From the NCBI RefSeq assembly GCF_017654605.1, contig NZ_CP072113.1, forward strand, positions 558,001 through 622,000: a DNA stretch of 64,000 nt, in the 5' to 3' direction. Origin of the DNA: Yimella sp. cx-51. Its GTDB lineage: Bacteria; Actinomycetota; Actinomycetes; Actinomycetales; Dermatophilaceae. Positions 16,439 through 24,065 of the stretch are shown piece by piece. The notes below the pieces were generated by a model. It made no database searches, was not told the DNA's origin, and saw only the letters and a list, made by a program, of their open reading frames with translations. How positions within the stretch are numbered: position 1 is the first letter of the stretch; each line of letters begins with the position of its first letter. The position numbers and the translations under genes were made by a program.

Positions 16439-18483
16439 ATCTCATCGACACCCGCACCGGCGCGCTCGACCTGGTGCTGCAACCGAGCCATCTGACGATC
16501 CTGCTCCCCTCTGTCGGGGCCGTGTTGATCGTCCTACTCGTGCGCCGTTCCAACGCGGCGGCGGCCTGGCTGGCGGGCGTGACGGCGCTGCTGGGCCTGC
16601 TCGCCCCGGCCTGGCTGGTATGGCAGGCGATGCGCGGTGGCCTGCGCGCGGTCGTCGGCACGATCGGGGTGCCGATCAGCGGTGTGCAGATGACGCTGCC
16701 CATGCAGCTGCACGTGACCCGCCTGGGAATCATGGTGGCCGTCGCGGTCGGGGTGGTCTCCCTGGTCGTCCAGCTCTTCGCGCGGTGGTACCTCTACAAC
16801 GACCCGCGCTACCGCTCCTTCGCGGCCACCGTCGCACTCTTCACCGCTGCGATGCAGTTGGTGGTGCTCAGCGGTGATGTCGTGTTGACGCTCGTGGGCT
16901 GGGAGCTCATGGGTTGGTGCTCCTACGTGCTCATCGGCCACGAATCCGAACGCGCCAAGGCCAGACGGGCCGCCTTCAAGGCGTTCATGGTCACGCGCCT
17001 GGCCGATGCACCCTTCGTGGTGGGCCTGGTGATCCTGGCGACGGTCGCGCGGTCGACGTCGATCGAGCAGATCCTGCTGCACTGGAAGGCCATCGAGGTG
17101 CCCGGCCAGTTGCTGATCGGCGGACCAACCCCCGGCGCGGGCACCCTCGCGCTCGTCCTGCTGATCATCGGCGTCGCCGGCAAGTCGGCTCTCGTGCCCT
17201 TCCAGGACTGGTTGCCCGATGCCATGGAGGGGCCGACCCCGGCGTCCGCACTGATCCACGCCGCGACGATGGTTGCCGCCGGCACCTACGTCATCGCCGT
17301 GCTGCACCCACTGCTGATGATCACCCCGTACGCCGCCGTCGTGCTGGGTGCTCTTGCCGGTCTCACCACCGTCTTCGGCGCGGTGATGGCCTTCCTGCAG
17401 CACGACCTGAAGAAGTTGCTCGCGTGGTCGACCATCTCCCAGATGGGGCTCATGCTCGTGGGTCTCGCCGGGCTGCCGAACGGGGTGAGCCCGGACGTGG
17501 TGGTGCTGCACCTGCTGGCCCACGCCGGATTCAAGGCGCTGCTGTTCCTGATGATCGGCTGGTTGGCGGTGCTGGTCGGCGGCACCATCGTGGAGCGGAT
17601 GTCGGGAGCCGTCACCACGCATTTCAAGACCCGCTGGTACGTCGGCACCGGGCTGCTGGCGCTGGCCGGCATTCCGCCGTTGTTCGGTTTCGTCTCCAAA
17701 GACCTCATCGTCGACGAGGTGCTGCGGGGCGCAGCGGACGGGCGCAAAGCCTCCTACATCGCCGCGGTTGCGTTGCTGCTGGTCATCCCGTTGACCGCTG
17801 CCTATGCGATGCGCGCCTGGTTGGTGCTCACCCACCGCACCGTGCTGCAGCGCAACCAGGTGCTCGACGTCATGGACGACTCGCGCACCGTCGAGGACAT
17901 CGACCTGATGGACATGTTGGTCACCACCGCTGCGGTCGACGAGCGCGGACGCCCGATCGAGGTCGAACCCGAACCCGAACCGGAGCCCGAAGTCGTCCTG
18001 CCGCGCCCACCCGCGGTGACCCGCCTCGGTCTGAGCCTGCTGGCGCTCGCGAGCATCGTCGGCGGCGCGCTGGTCGTGAGTCCGTGGATGCGGGTCAACT
18101 ATGAACACCCGCAATGGCTGATCGTCGTCTCCGGGTTGCTCGCGATCGCCGCCGCGGGTCTGCTGGTGCGGGCGCTCTCGGTGCGCACCACCTTCGGTGA
18201 CGCCGCCTCCCGCTTGCCGTTGCGGCTGCGCCTCGGAGCCTCGCGCGGTGCAGGCTTCGACAGCCTCTACCAAGGAACGGTCGGACGCCCGGTGCTCGCG
18301 CTCGCACGCCTGGTGGCCGCTGCTGATGCGTTGATCGAGCGCGGCGTCCGCGGGCTCGGCACCCGCACCCTCGACCTCGCCGCACGCACCGACAACCGGC
18401 AAACCGGCGCACCTTCGACCGGGCTGGTCACCATCGCCGCCGGCATGTTGGTGGTCGCCGTGATCGGTGTGGCGCTGTGGTGA
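16435..18483 (+). CDS. nuoL: NADH-quinone oxidoreductase subunit L (second cluster)
   Basis: The largest antiporter-like pump subunit, 682 residues. Pump residues are in place: the helix-5 glutamate in GWELMGWCSYVLIGHE, and the channel lysine and broken helix in GKSALVPFQDWLPDAMEGP followed by TPASALIHAATMVAAGTY. FLQHDLKKLLAWSTISQMG is the conserved second-half motif. An unusual hydrophilic loop near residues 500-520 contains EVEPEPEPEPEV, a Glu-Pro repeat between C-terminal helices. The long lateral helix region expected of NuoL is represented by the C-terminal part. GTG start, overlapping neighbours. Confidence 0.95.
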   Translation: MNLIDTRTGALDLVLQPSHLTILLPSVGAVLIVLLVRRSNAAAAWLAGVTALLGLLAPAWLVWQAMRGGLRAVVGTIGVPISGVQMTLPMQLHVTRLGIMVAVAVGVVSLVVQLFARWYLYNDPRYRSFAATVALFTAAMQLVVLSGDVVLTLVGWELMGWCSYVLIGHESERAKARRAAFKAFMVTRLADAPFVVGLVILATVARSTSIEQILLHWKAIEVPGQLLIGGPTPGAGTLALVLLIIGVAGKSALVPFQDWLPDAMEGPTPASALIHAATMVAAGTYVIAVLHPLLMITPYAAVVLGALAGLTTVFGAVMAFLQHDLKKLLAWSTISQMGLMLVGLAGLPNGVSPDVVVLHLLAHAGFKALLFLMIGWLAVLVGGTIVERMSGAVTTHFKTRWYVGTGLLALAGIPPLFGFVSKDLIVDEVLRGAADGRKASYIAAVALLLVIPLTAAYAMRAWLVLTHRTVLQRNQVLDVMDDSRTVEDIDLMDMLVTTAAVDERGRPIEVEPEPEPEPEVVLPRPPAVTRLGLSLLALASIVGGALVVSPWMRVNYEHPQWLIVVSGLLAIAAAGLLVRALSVRTTFGDAASRLPLRLRLGASRGAGFDSLYQGTVGRPVLALARLVAAADALIERGVRGLGTRTLDLAARTDNRQTGAPSTGLVTIAAGMLVVAVIGVALW

Positions 18484-19973
18484 TCGCCCTCCTCGCGGTG
18501 CCTCTCCTGCCCCTGATCGCCGGCTTCGCCCTCATCGGCGGCGGACGCTGGCCCCGAGCCGTCTCCCGCGACACCGCATGGTGGAGCGCAGCTCTGGTCG
18601 CTGCGGCGACAGTGGTCGCCACGTCCGTCGTCGCCATCCGGCGTCCCAGCCTCGACCGCGAATGGGTGCCCTCGCTCGGGCTGCGTTTCCATCTCGGCGT
18701 CGACGGCATCAGCATCCCGTTGTTACTGCTCACCGCCGCGATCGGGCTCATCGTCGTGCTGCATGCTCGGGTCGAGCCGCCCACCGGGTCGGCTGCCACC
18801 TACTACGGCTGCCTCCTGATCGTCGTCGGGGGAGCGCTGCTCACCTTCCTCGCCCGGGACGCCGTGCTCTTCTTCATCGCCTTCGAGCTCGTCCTGGTGC
18901 CGATGTGGGTGCTCATCGGAGTCTTCGGCGACAGCCACGATCGGGGCCGGACGCGGCGCGCGGCCCTGACCTTCGTCCTCTACACCGTGCTCGGATCGAC
19001 GCTCATGCTCGTCGGCATCCTCGCGCTCGGCTACACCGTCGGCACCACCGATCTGGCGACGCTCGGCCGCGGCGTGAGCCTCGATCCGGCTCTGCAGACC
19101 ACGATCGCGGTGGTGCTCACCGTCGGACTCGCGATCAAGGTGCCCATGTGGCCGCTGCACTCGTGGCTCCCGGCCGCGCACACCAGCGCACCCACCGGCG
19201 GATCCGTCCTGCTGGCGGCGGTGCTGCTGAAGATGGGCACCTACGGAATCGTCCGGCTCGTGATCGGTCCGCTCGCCGACGGCTGGCTGACAATCGCCCC
19301 GTACGTCGGCGTCCTGGCCGTGGTCGCCATCTTCTGGGCCGGTCTGGTCTGCCTGGTCGAACCCAGCCTGAAGCGGGTGATCGCCTTCTCCTCGATCGGT
19401 CACATGGGCGTGGTGATGCTGGGGTTGGCCACCGGCACCGAGCTCGGCATCAAGGCCGCGCTCTTCGGCAACATCAGCCACGGCTTGATCTCGGCGCTGC
19501 TCTTCGTCGTGGTCGGCGGGCTGAAGCGCCGTTGGGGCGAGGACGACCTCGCCGTCGAACGCTTCGGTCTTCGCGACATCAGCCCTCGTCTGGGCTTCGC
19601 GCTGCTGCTCGGACTCGCCGCCTCGCTCGGTCTGCCCGCCATGGCCGGCTTCTGGTCGGAGTTCCTCACCGTGCTGGCCGCGTTCGAAGCACCGCCCCAT
19701 GTCGGACTGTTCCAGTGGCTGGGTGCGCTGGCCGCACTCGGAGCGGTGCTGGCGGCGGCGTACTCCTTGCGTGTGGCGCGTCTGGTTTGGGCCGGGTCGT
19801 CCGACACCCCTGAACCAGCACGACCCGACCCCGCCCCCTGGACGGACGCCGTCGGCATGGAGTGGCTGGTGGCCGCTGTGCTGGTCGTCGCCGTCGTCGT
19901 GCTCGGGGTCTGGCCCACCGGCCTGCTTGATCTGATGACTCCTGCGGTGAACGCGCTGGGGGTGCTGCGATGA
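18477..19973 (+). CDS. nuoM: NADH-quinone oxidoreductase subunit M (second cluster)
   Basis: The second antiporter-like pump subunit, 498 residues. Key motifs are the helix-5 glutamate in AFELVLVPMWVLIG, the lysine-containing AIKVPMWPLHSWLPAAHTSA followed by PTGGSVLLAAVLLKMGTYG, and VEPSLKRVIAFSSIGHMG. The start is one of two adjacent GTG codons overlapping the nuoL stop. It ends in a 4-nt overlap with nuoN. Confidence 0.95.
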   Translation: MVIALLAVPLLPLIAGFALIGGGRWPRAVSRDTAWWSAALVAAATVVATSVVAIRRPSLDREWVPSLGLRFHLGVDGISIPLLLLTAAIGLIVVLHARVEPPTGSAATYYGCLLIVVGGALLTFLARDAVLFFIAFELVLVPMWVLIGVFGDSHDRGRTRRAALTFVLYTVLGSTLMLVGILALGYTVGTTDLATLGRGVSLDPALQTTIAVVLTVGLAIKVPMWPLHSWLPAAHTSAPTGGSVLLAAVLLKMGTYGIVRLVIGPLADGWLTIAPYVGVLAVVAIFWAGLVCLVEPSLKRVIAFSSIGHMGVVMLGLATGTELGIKAALFGNISHGLISALLFVVVGGLKRRWGEDDLAVERFGLRDISPRLGFALLLGLAASLGLPAMAGFWSEFLTVLAAFEAPPHVGLFQWLGALAALGAVLAAAYSLRVARLVWAGSSDTPEPARPDPAPWTDAVGMEWLVAAVLVVAVVVLGVWPTGLLDLMTPAVNALGVLR

Positions 19974-21421
19974 ACATCTCGATCGACTGGGCGGTGCTGC
20001 TGCCCACCCTGATTCCCGCGCTCGGCGCCGTGTTGGTGTTGCTCGTCGACGCTATCGTGCCGCGGCGTCGCACACCGCACTTCGGCATCGCGGTCGTGAC
20101 CCTCGGCGCTGCGCTCGCCGCCACCGTCCCCGCGGTGTTGCAGGGCTTCGACCGTCCGCTGCGCTCGCTCTGTCTTCCCGAAGGCGGCTGCTTCTACGTC
20201 GTCGACGAGGTCGGCGCCGGCCTCCAGGCAGCGGCCATCGCATCCGCGCTGGTCATCGTCGTCATGGCGGCCCCGGTGCGCACCCAGAAGTCGCTCAGCG
20301 CCATCCAACTCTCGGCCATGCTCGCTGCGACGGCAGGCGCGGTCGGGGTGATCGCCGCGCGCGACCTCGCCGCCTGGTTGGTGCTGCTCGAGCTCGCGAC
20401 CCTTCCGACGATTTTCCTGGTGGCGCTGCGTGCTCGGCGTACCGCGATCGACGGTGCCCTCAATCTGCTGGTCACCTCGCTGTTGTCCTTCGCGGTCACC
20501 GCCATGGGGGTGGCGATGTGGTTCGCAGCCACCGGCGAAGCCACCTTCGACGCCGACGTCGTGCTCGCGGCGGTGGAGGTGCCGGAGACCCGCCGCGTGC
20601 TCGCGGCGTCCCTCATGCTGATCCTCGCCGGTGTCGGCTTCAAGCTGTCGCTGGCGCCGTTCCATCTCTGGACGCCGGAGGCCTACGCAGGTGCGTCCGC
20701 CCCCATGACGGCCTTCCTCGCCACGGTCTCGAAGGTCGCAGCGCTCGGCGCGTTGCTGGTGGTGGCACGTCCGCTGGTGCTCGTCGGGGGAGCGACCCTG
20801 GTGGCCGTCGGCGTACTCGCGGCGTTATCGATGACGGTCGGAAACGTGATGGCGTTGCGGGCCGACGACACCCTGCGTTTCATGGGTTGGTCGACCATCG
20901 CGCAGGGCGGCTGGGTGATCCTGCCGCTGCTGACGGCGTCCAGCCGGGCCGTGCATGCAGCCGCCGCCTACCTGCTGGTCTATCTCGTCGCGACGCTGGC
21001 GGTCTTCATCGCCCTGATCTGTATCGCCCATCAGCAGGGACGCGACGCCATGGTCTCGTTCGAGGGTCTGCGCGGGCTAGGACGCCGCCAGCCCTGGACC
21101 GGCGCGGTGCTCGGTCTCGGGTTGCTGATGTTGGCCGGACTTCCGCCGGCGATCGGCGGTCTGCTGGGCAAGGTGTACGCGCTGCAGCCGGTGGCCGACC
21201 AGCGGCACTGGGTGATGCTGGTGATCGCTGCGGTCAACGTGATGCTCGGCGTCGCGGCTTATCTGCGCTGGGTGTGGCAGATCTTCAGTTCGGTGCGGGA
21301 CGAGACGCCGGCGCGCGAGCTTCGTGCCCACCCGCTGCATCAGGCGATGCTCGCGATCGCGCTACCGGTGCTCGTACTCGTCAACCTCATGCCGCAGTGG
21401 TTGTTCGTCCTGCTCGATTGA
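19970..21421 (+). CDS. nuoN: NADH-quinone oxidoreductase subunit N (second cluster)
   Basis: The third antiporter-like pump subunit, 483 residues, and the last gene of the cluster. LLELATLPTIFLVALRARR has the conserved glutamate. GFKLSLAPFHLWTPEAYAG followed by ASAPMTAFLATVSKVAALG has the channel lysine and broken helix. ADDTLRFMGWSTIAQGGWV corresponds to the TDIKRLLAYSSISHAGF stretch of the first copy at the start of the window but is clearly diverged from it, so the two nuoN genes are not a recent duplication. Confidence 0.94.
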   Translation: MNISIDWAVLLPTLIPALGAVLVLLVDAIVPRRRTPHFGIAVVTLGAALAATVPAVLQGFDRPLRSLCLPEGGCFYVVDEVGAGLQAAAIASALVIVVMAAPVRTQKSLSAIQLSAMLAATAGAVGVIAARDLAAWLVLLELATLPTIFLVALRARRTAIDGALNLLVTSLLSFAVTAMGVAMWFAATGEATFDADVVLAAVEVPETRRVLAASLMLILAGVGFKLSLAPFHLWTPEAYAGASAPMTAFLATVSKVAALGALLVVARPLVLVGGATLVAVGVLAALSMTVGNVMALRADDTLRFMGWSTIAQGGWVILPLLTASSRAVHAAAAYLLVYLVATLAVFIALICIAHQQGRDAMVSFEGLRGLGRRQPWTGAVLGLGLLMLAGLPPAIGGLLGKVYALQPVADQRHWVMLVIAAVNVMLGVAAYLRWVWQIFSSVRDETPARELRAHPLHQAMLAIALPVLVLVNLMPQWLFVLLD

Positions 21422-21546
21422 ACGGCTTGACTCGGTGATCGCGGATTCGCTGACGACGGGTGATCTCTCAGTGGGTTCCGCCTCTGCCAACCGCGGTGTG
21501 CACCTGTCGGATGTCTCTCTTGCCCTCCTGCCGTTGGGGAAGCGGA

Positions 21547-21589
21547 CCGCCTCTGCGCACCGCGTCGGATGTCCCTCGGTGTGCAGAGG
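21547..21589. other. Hairpin and partial direct repeat downstream of the nuo operon
   Basis: CCTCTGCGCACCG (21550-21562) and CGGTGTGCAGAGG (21577-21589) pair with one mismatch across a 14-nt loop. Part of the sequence (CCGCCTCTGC, then TCGGATGT and CTC) also occurs as a looser direct copy at 21478-21519. It could terminate the nuo transcript. The rest of the 249-bp gap shows nothing else recognisable except the promoter of the next gene. Confidence 0.4.
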
Positions 21590-21656
21590 GGAAGCCGCCG
21601 CAATCCGTGGCTGGCAGAGCGTCCGAGGCGCTGTCCCGAATGGCGGACGCCGCCCG

Positions 21657-21662
21657 TAGACT
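21657..21662 (+). promoter_or_regulatory. Candidate leaderless -10 box
   Basis: TAGACT lies 8 nt upstream of the GTG start of the decarboxylase gene with no Shine-Dalgarno between, the arrangement expected for a leaderless transcript. Confidence 0.4.
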
Positions 21663-21670
21663 GCGCTCTC

Positions 21671-23011
21671 GTGCATCGCTTCGACGAGAACACCCAGCAG
21701 CTCTGTGACGCCATCGCCGACTACGCGGTGCAACGACTCCGGCTGAACCCCGTGCCCCTGGATGCGCCCGCAACCCCGCAGACATTGGACGAACTCGCGG
21801 GCGGCGCCATTACCGCCGAGGGTCTCGGCGGCCTGCCCGCCCTCGAACTCTTCACCGAGAAGCTCGCGCCCACCTGCCTGTCGACCGATCACCCGCGCTA
21901 CCTGTCGTTCATCCCGTCGGCCCCCACCCGTGAAGCGGCGATGTTCGATCTCATCGTCGGTGCCTCCGGTCTGTACGCCGGATCCTGGCTGGAAGGCGCT
22001 GGCGCCGTCTACGCCGAGAACCAAGCCCTGCGCTGGGTCGCCGATCTGGTCGGTCTGCCCGAGGGCGCCGGTGGTCAGTTCGTCCAGGGCGGCACCGTCG
22101 GCAACCTCTCGGCGCTGGTCGCCGCGCGCGACACCGTCCGCGCCCGCACCGGCAAGCGTCCCTACCGGGTGGCCGCCACCGTCGGCACCCACTCCTCGAT
22201 CGCCTCGGCCTGCAATGTGATGGACGCCGAGCTGGTCACGGTGCCAGTCGAGAACTGGCAGATGACCGGACCCAACCTGCGAAAGGTGTTGGAGCAGAAC
22301 GATCCTGACACTTTCTTCGCCGTGGTGGCGACGGCGGGCACCACCAACTTCGGCATCATCGACGACATCGAGTCGGTCGCGGACGTCTGTGATGAGTTCG
22401 GCATCTGGCTGCACGTCGACGGCGCCTACGGCGGCGCCGGCCTCGCGGCCCCGAGCGTCCGGGAAAAGTACCGCGGCATCGAACGCTGCGACTCCTTCAT
22501 CGTCGACCCGCACAAGTGGTTCTTCGCGCCCTTCGACTGCTGCGCGCTGATCTACCGCGATCCGGCTCTGGGCCGCGCCGCACACACCCAGCACGCCAGC
22601 TATCTCGACATCCTGACTGAATCGTCGGAGTGGAACCCGTCCGACTTCTCCGTCGGCCTCACCCGTCGCGCCCGCGGCTTGCCGTTCTGGTTCTCGTTGG
22701 TGGTCAACGGAACTGATGCCTACACCGCCGCGATCGAGCGCACCCTGGAGGTCGCGCGCTACGCCTCGGCGCAGATCGAGGAGCGGCCGTACGTCGAACT
22801 CGTGCGCGAAGGCGCCCTCACCGTCGTCGTCTTCCGTCGTCTCGGCTGGACGCCGGCCGACTACCAGCGCTGGTCGGACGATCTGCTGGAGCGACAGCTC
22901 GGCTTCGTCGTGCCCACCTCACACGACGGCGAGACGCTCGCCCGATTCGCGATCGTCAACCCGCTCACCACTGAGCAGGACATCAGCGACATCCTCGACA
23001 CGATGGCCTGA
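21671..23011 (+). CDS. Pyridoxal-dependent group II decarboxylase
   Basis: A fold-type I PLP enzyme of the aromatic-L-amino-acid, glutamate and diaminobutyrate decarboxylase family, 446 residues. The PLP lysine is in FIVDPHKWFFAPFDCCALIY (Lys at about residue 281). HVDGAYGGAGLAAP supplies the aspartate that contacts the pyridine ring (about 251-264), and QGGTVGNLSAL is the phosphate-binding segment. I place the start at GTG 21671 because a TAGACT box lies just upstream and the residues MHRFDENTQQLCDAIADYAV align with family N-termini; the frame is open further upstream but has no ribosome site. The substrate is not predictable from sequence. Confidence 0.88.
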   Translation: MHRFDENTQQLCDAIADYAVQRLRLNPVPLDAPATPQTLDELAGGAITAEGLGGLPALELFTEKLAPTCLSTDHPRYLSFIPSAPTREAAMFDLIVGASGLYAGSWLEGAGAVYAENQALRWVADLVGLPEGAGGQFVQGGTVGNLSALVAARDTVRARTGKRPYRVAATVGTHSSIASACNVMDAELVTVPVENWQMTGPNLRKVLEQNDPDTFFAVVATAGTTNFGIIDDIESVADVCDEFGIWLHVDGAYGGAGLAAPSVREKYRGIERCDSFIVDPHKWFFAPFDCCALIYRDPALGRAAHTQHASYLDILTESSEWNPSDFSVGLTRRARGLPFWFSLVVNGTDAYTAAIERTLEVARYASAQIEERPYVELVREGALTVVVFRRLGWTPADYQRWSDDLLERQLGFVVPTSHDGETLARFAIVNPLTTEQDISDILDTMA

Positions 23012-23034
23012 CCGGCCCGACCCGCCTGAACAAA

Positions 23035-23099
23035 CCACAAACCGGACGCAAAACGTACGGACTTCGTCGCGAAACGTGCTTTTTGCGTCCGGTTTGTGG
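23035..23099. terminator. Strong bidirectional terminator hairpin
   Basis: A perfect 19-bp inverted repeat (CCACAAACCGGACGCAAAA at 23035-23053 and its complement at 23081-23099) with a 27-nt loop lies between the convergent decarboxylase and VOC genes. The run of A/T at the loop-side ends gives a poly-U-like stretch on both strands. Confidence 0.75.
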
Positions 23100-23110
23100 C
23101 GGGCGGCGGT

Positions 23111-23825
23111 TCAGGAGGCGTGCACCTGCACGAGTTGTCCGTCCGGGTCGGTGATCTCCAGCATCGTGCCGAACGAGGTGTCGACGCGCACCTCGTGTCC
23201 GGCCTGCCGCAGCTGCCGCCAGGGCTTCGGCGTCACCGGTTAACGCGAAGGTCAGGTGTGTTCGGGCCCCGGCGTGACCGGTGAGGAATCGCTCGTACTC
23301 GACTAGCCGCGCGACGTGCACGCCAACGCTGCCGCGATCGGCGGTGAAACTGGCGAAGGCGTCATCGGCGTCGGCGGACGCGGGCAGCCCCAGCTTCTCC
23401 AAGAACTCCTTCCACGGGCCTGACGGGTCGGCGAAGACGACCGGGCAGACGCTCATGTTGTCGGCGGGATGGGCCTCGTGTTCGGCGTATCCGTAGAAGT
23501 CGGTCTGTGCTTCGTTGATCAGCAACTCTTGTCCGTCAGGGTCTGTGATCGTGACCGACCGGCCGTACGACTCGTCCAGCACGTGGGTGCCGAAGGCTTC
23601 AGCGACGGCCTGAGCGTCGGTGACCTCGAAAGTCAGATTCGTCTGCCCCTGGACGACATCGGTGTCGGCGCCGGAGTGGCTGTGCAGCAACACCTCACCA
23701 CCGGCCGAGCGCATCACCGCCCAACTGTCGCTGGCGGTGACAGTTGCGGCCAGGCCGAGCAACTCGCAGAAGCGACGCATGGCAGGGACGTTGTCGGCAA
23801 AGCGGATTGCGTGTGCGGTGATCAT
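23111..23825 (-). pseudogene. VOC family (glyoxalase/dioxygenase-like) protein, frameshifted near its C-terminus
   Basis: Reading from ATG 23825, the first 200 or so residues form two betaalphabetabetabeta VOC modules (AIRFADNVPAMRRFCELLGL at the start, HLTFALTGDAEALA at the end of the second module). Around 23203-23225 the frame breaks. The next frame continues as LRQAGHEVRVDTSFGTMLEI then TDPDGQLVQVHAS and a stop at 23111, exactly the expected end of a VOC module and matching the first module's ITDPDGQELLI. A single missing base explains it. Left unrepaired, the frame runs to 22983 with an unrelated tail. Either a real mutation or a sequencing error is possible. Confidence 0.8.
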
Positions 23826-23986
23826 GCGTTCGACTCCTCCAGGTAGGCGCGCAGGGCGCGTTCGACGAGCCCCGACAGGCTGGTGCCGTCGTCGATCGCC
23901 CGATGTTTGGTCGCTGTGACAAGTTCCTTGGGCAGGTACACGTTGAACTGCACCTTGCCTGCGGTTCTTTTCTGCTCGGTTCCCAT
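23822..23986 (-). CDS. Small ribbon-helix-helix (CopG-like) protein
   Basis: A 54-residue gene. Its sequence includes [20 protein letters not shown] followed by a helix with the pattern [16 protein letters not shown], the beta-strand/helix/helix layout of ribbon-helix-helix DNA-binding proteins. The stop overlaps the ATG of the VOC gene (ATGA), so the two are translationally coupled. A TAGCAT box lies 6 nt before its ATG, again without a ribosome site, suggesting a leaderless message. Proteins of this type act as antitoxins or autorepressors. A VOC partner is not a known toxin, so a regulatory role for the pair is more likely. Confidence 0.75.
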   Translation of the reverse strand: MGTEQKRTAGKVQFNVYLPKELVTATKHRAIDDGTSLSGLVERALRAYLEESNA

Positions 23987-24065
23987 ACTCGAATGCTAGC
24001 AACATAGAAAGCAAGATGTCGAGAAGTTGGCGAAGCTACTGATGAGTCCGTGATTGAGTCGCCCC

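Noticed and set aside
16534-18402. A 622-codon minus-strand frame opposite nuoL
   Set aside because: The translation is rich in His, Arg, Gln and Asp and shows no domain, as expected for a GC-driven shadow of nuoL.
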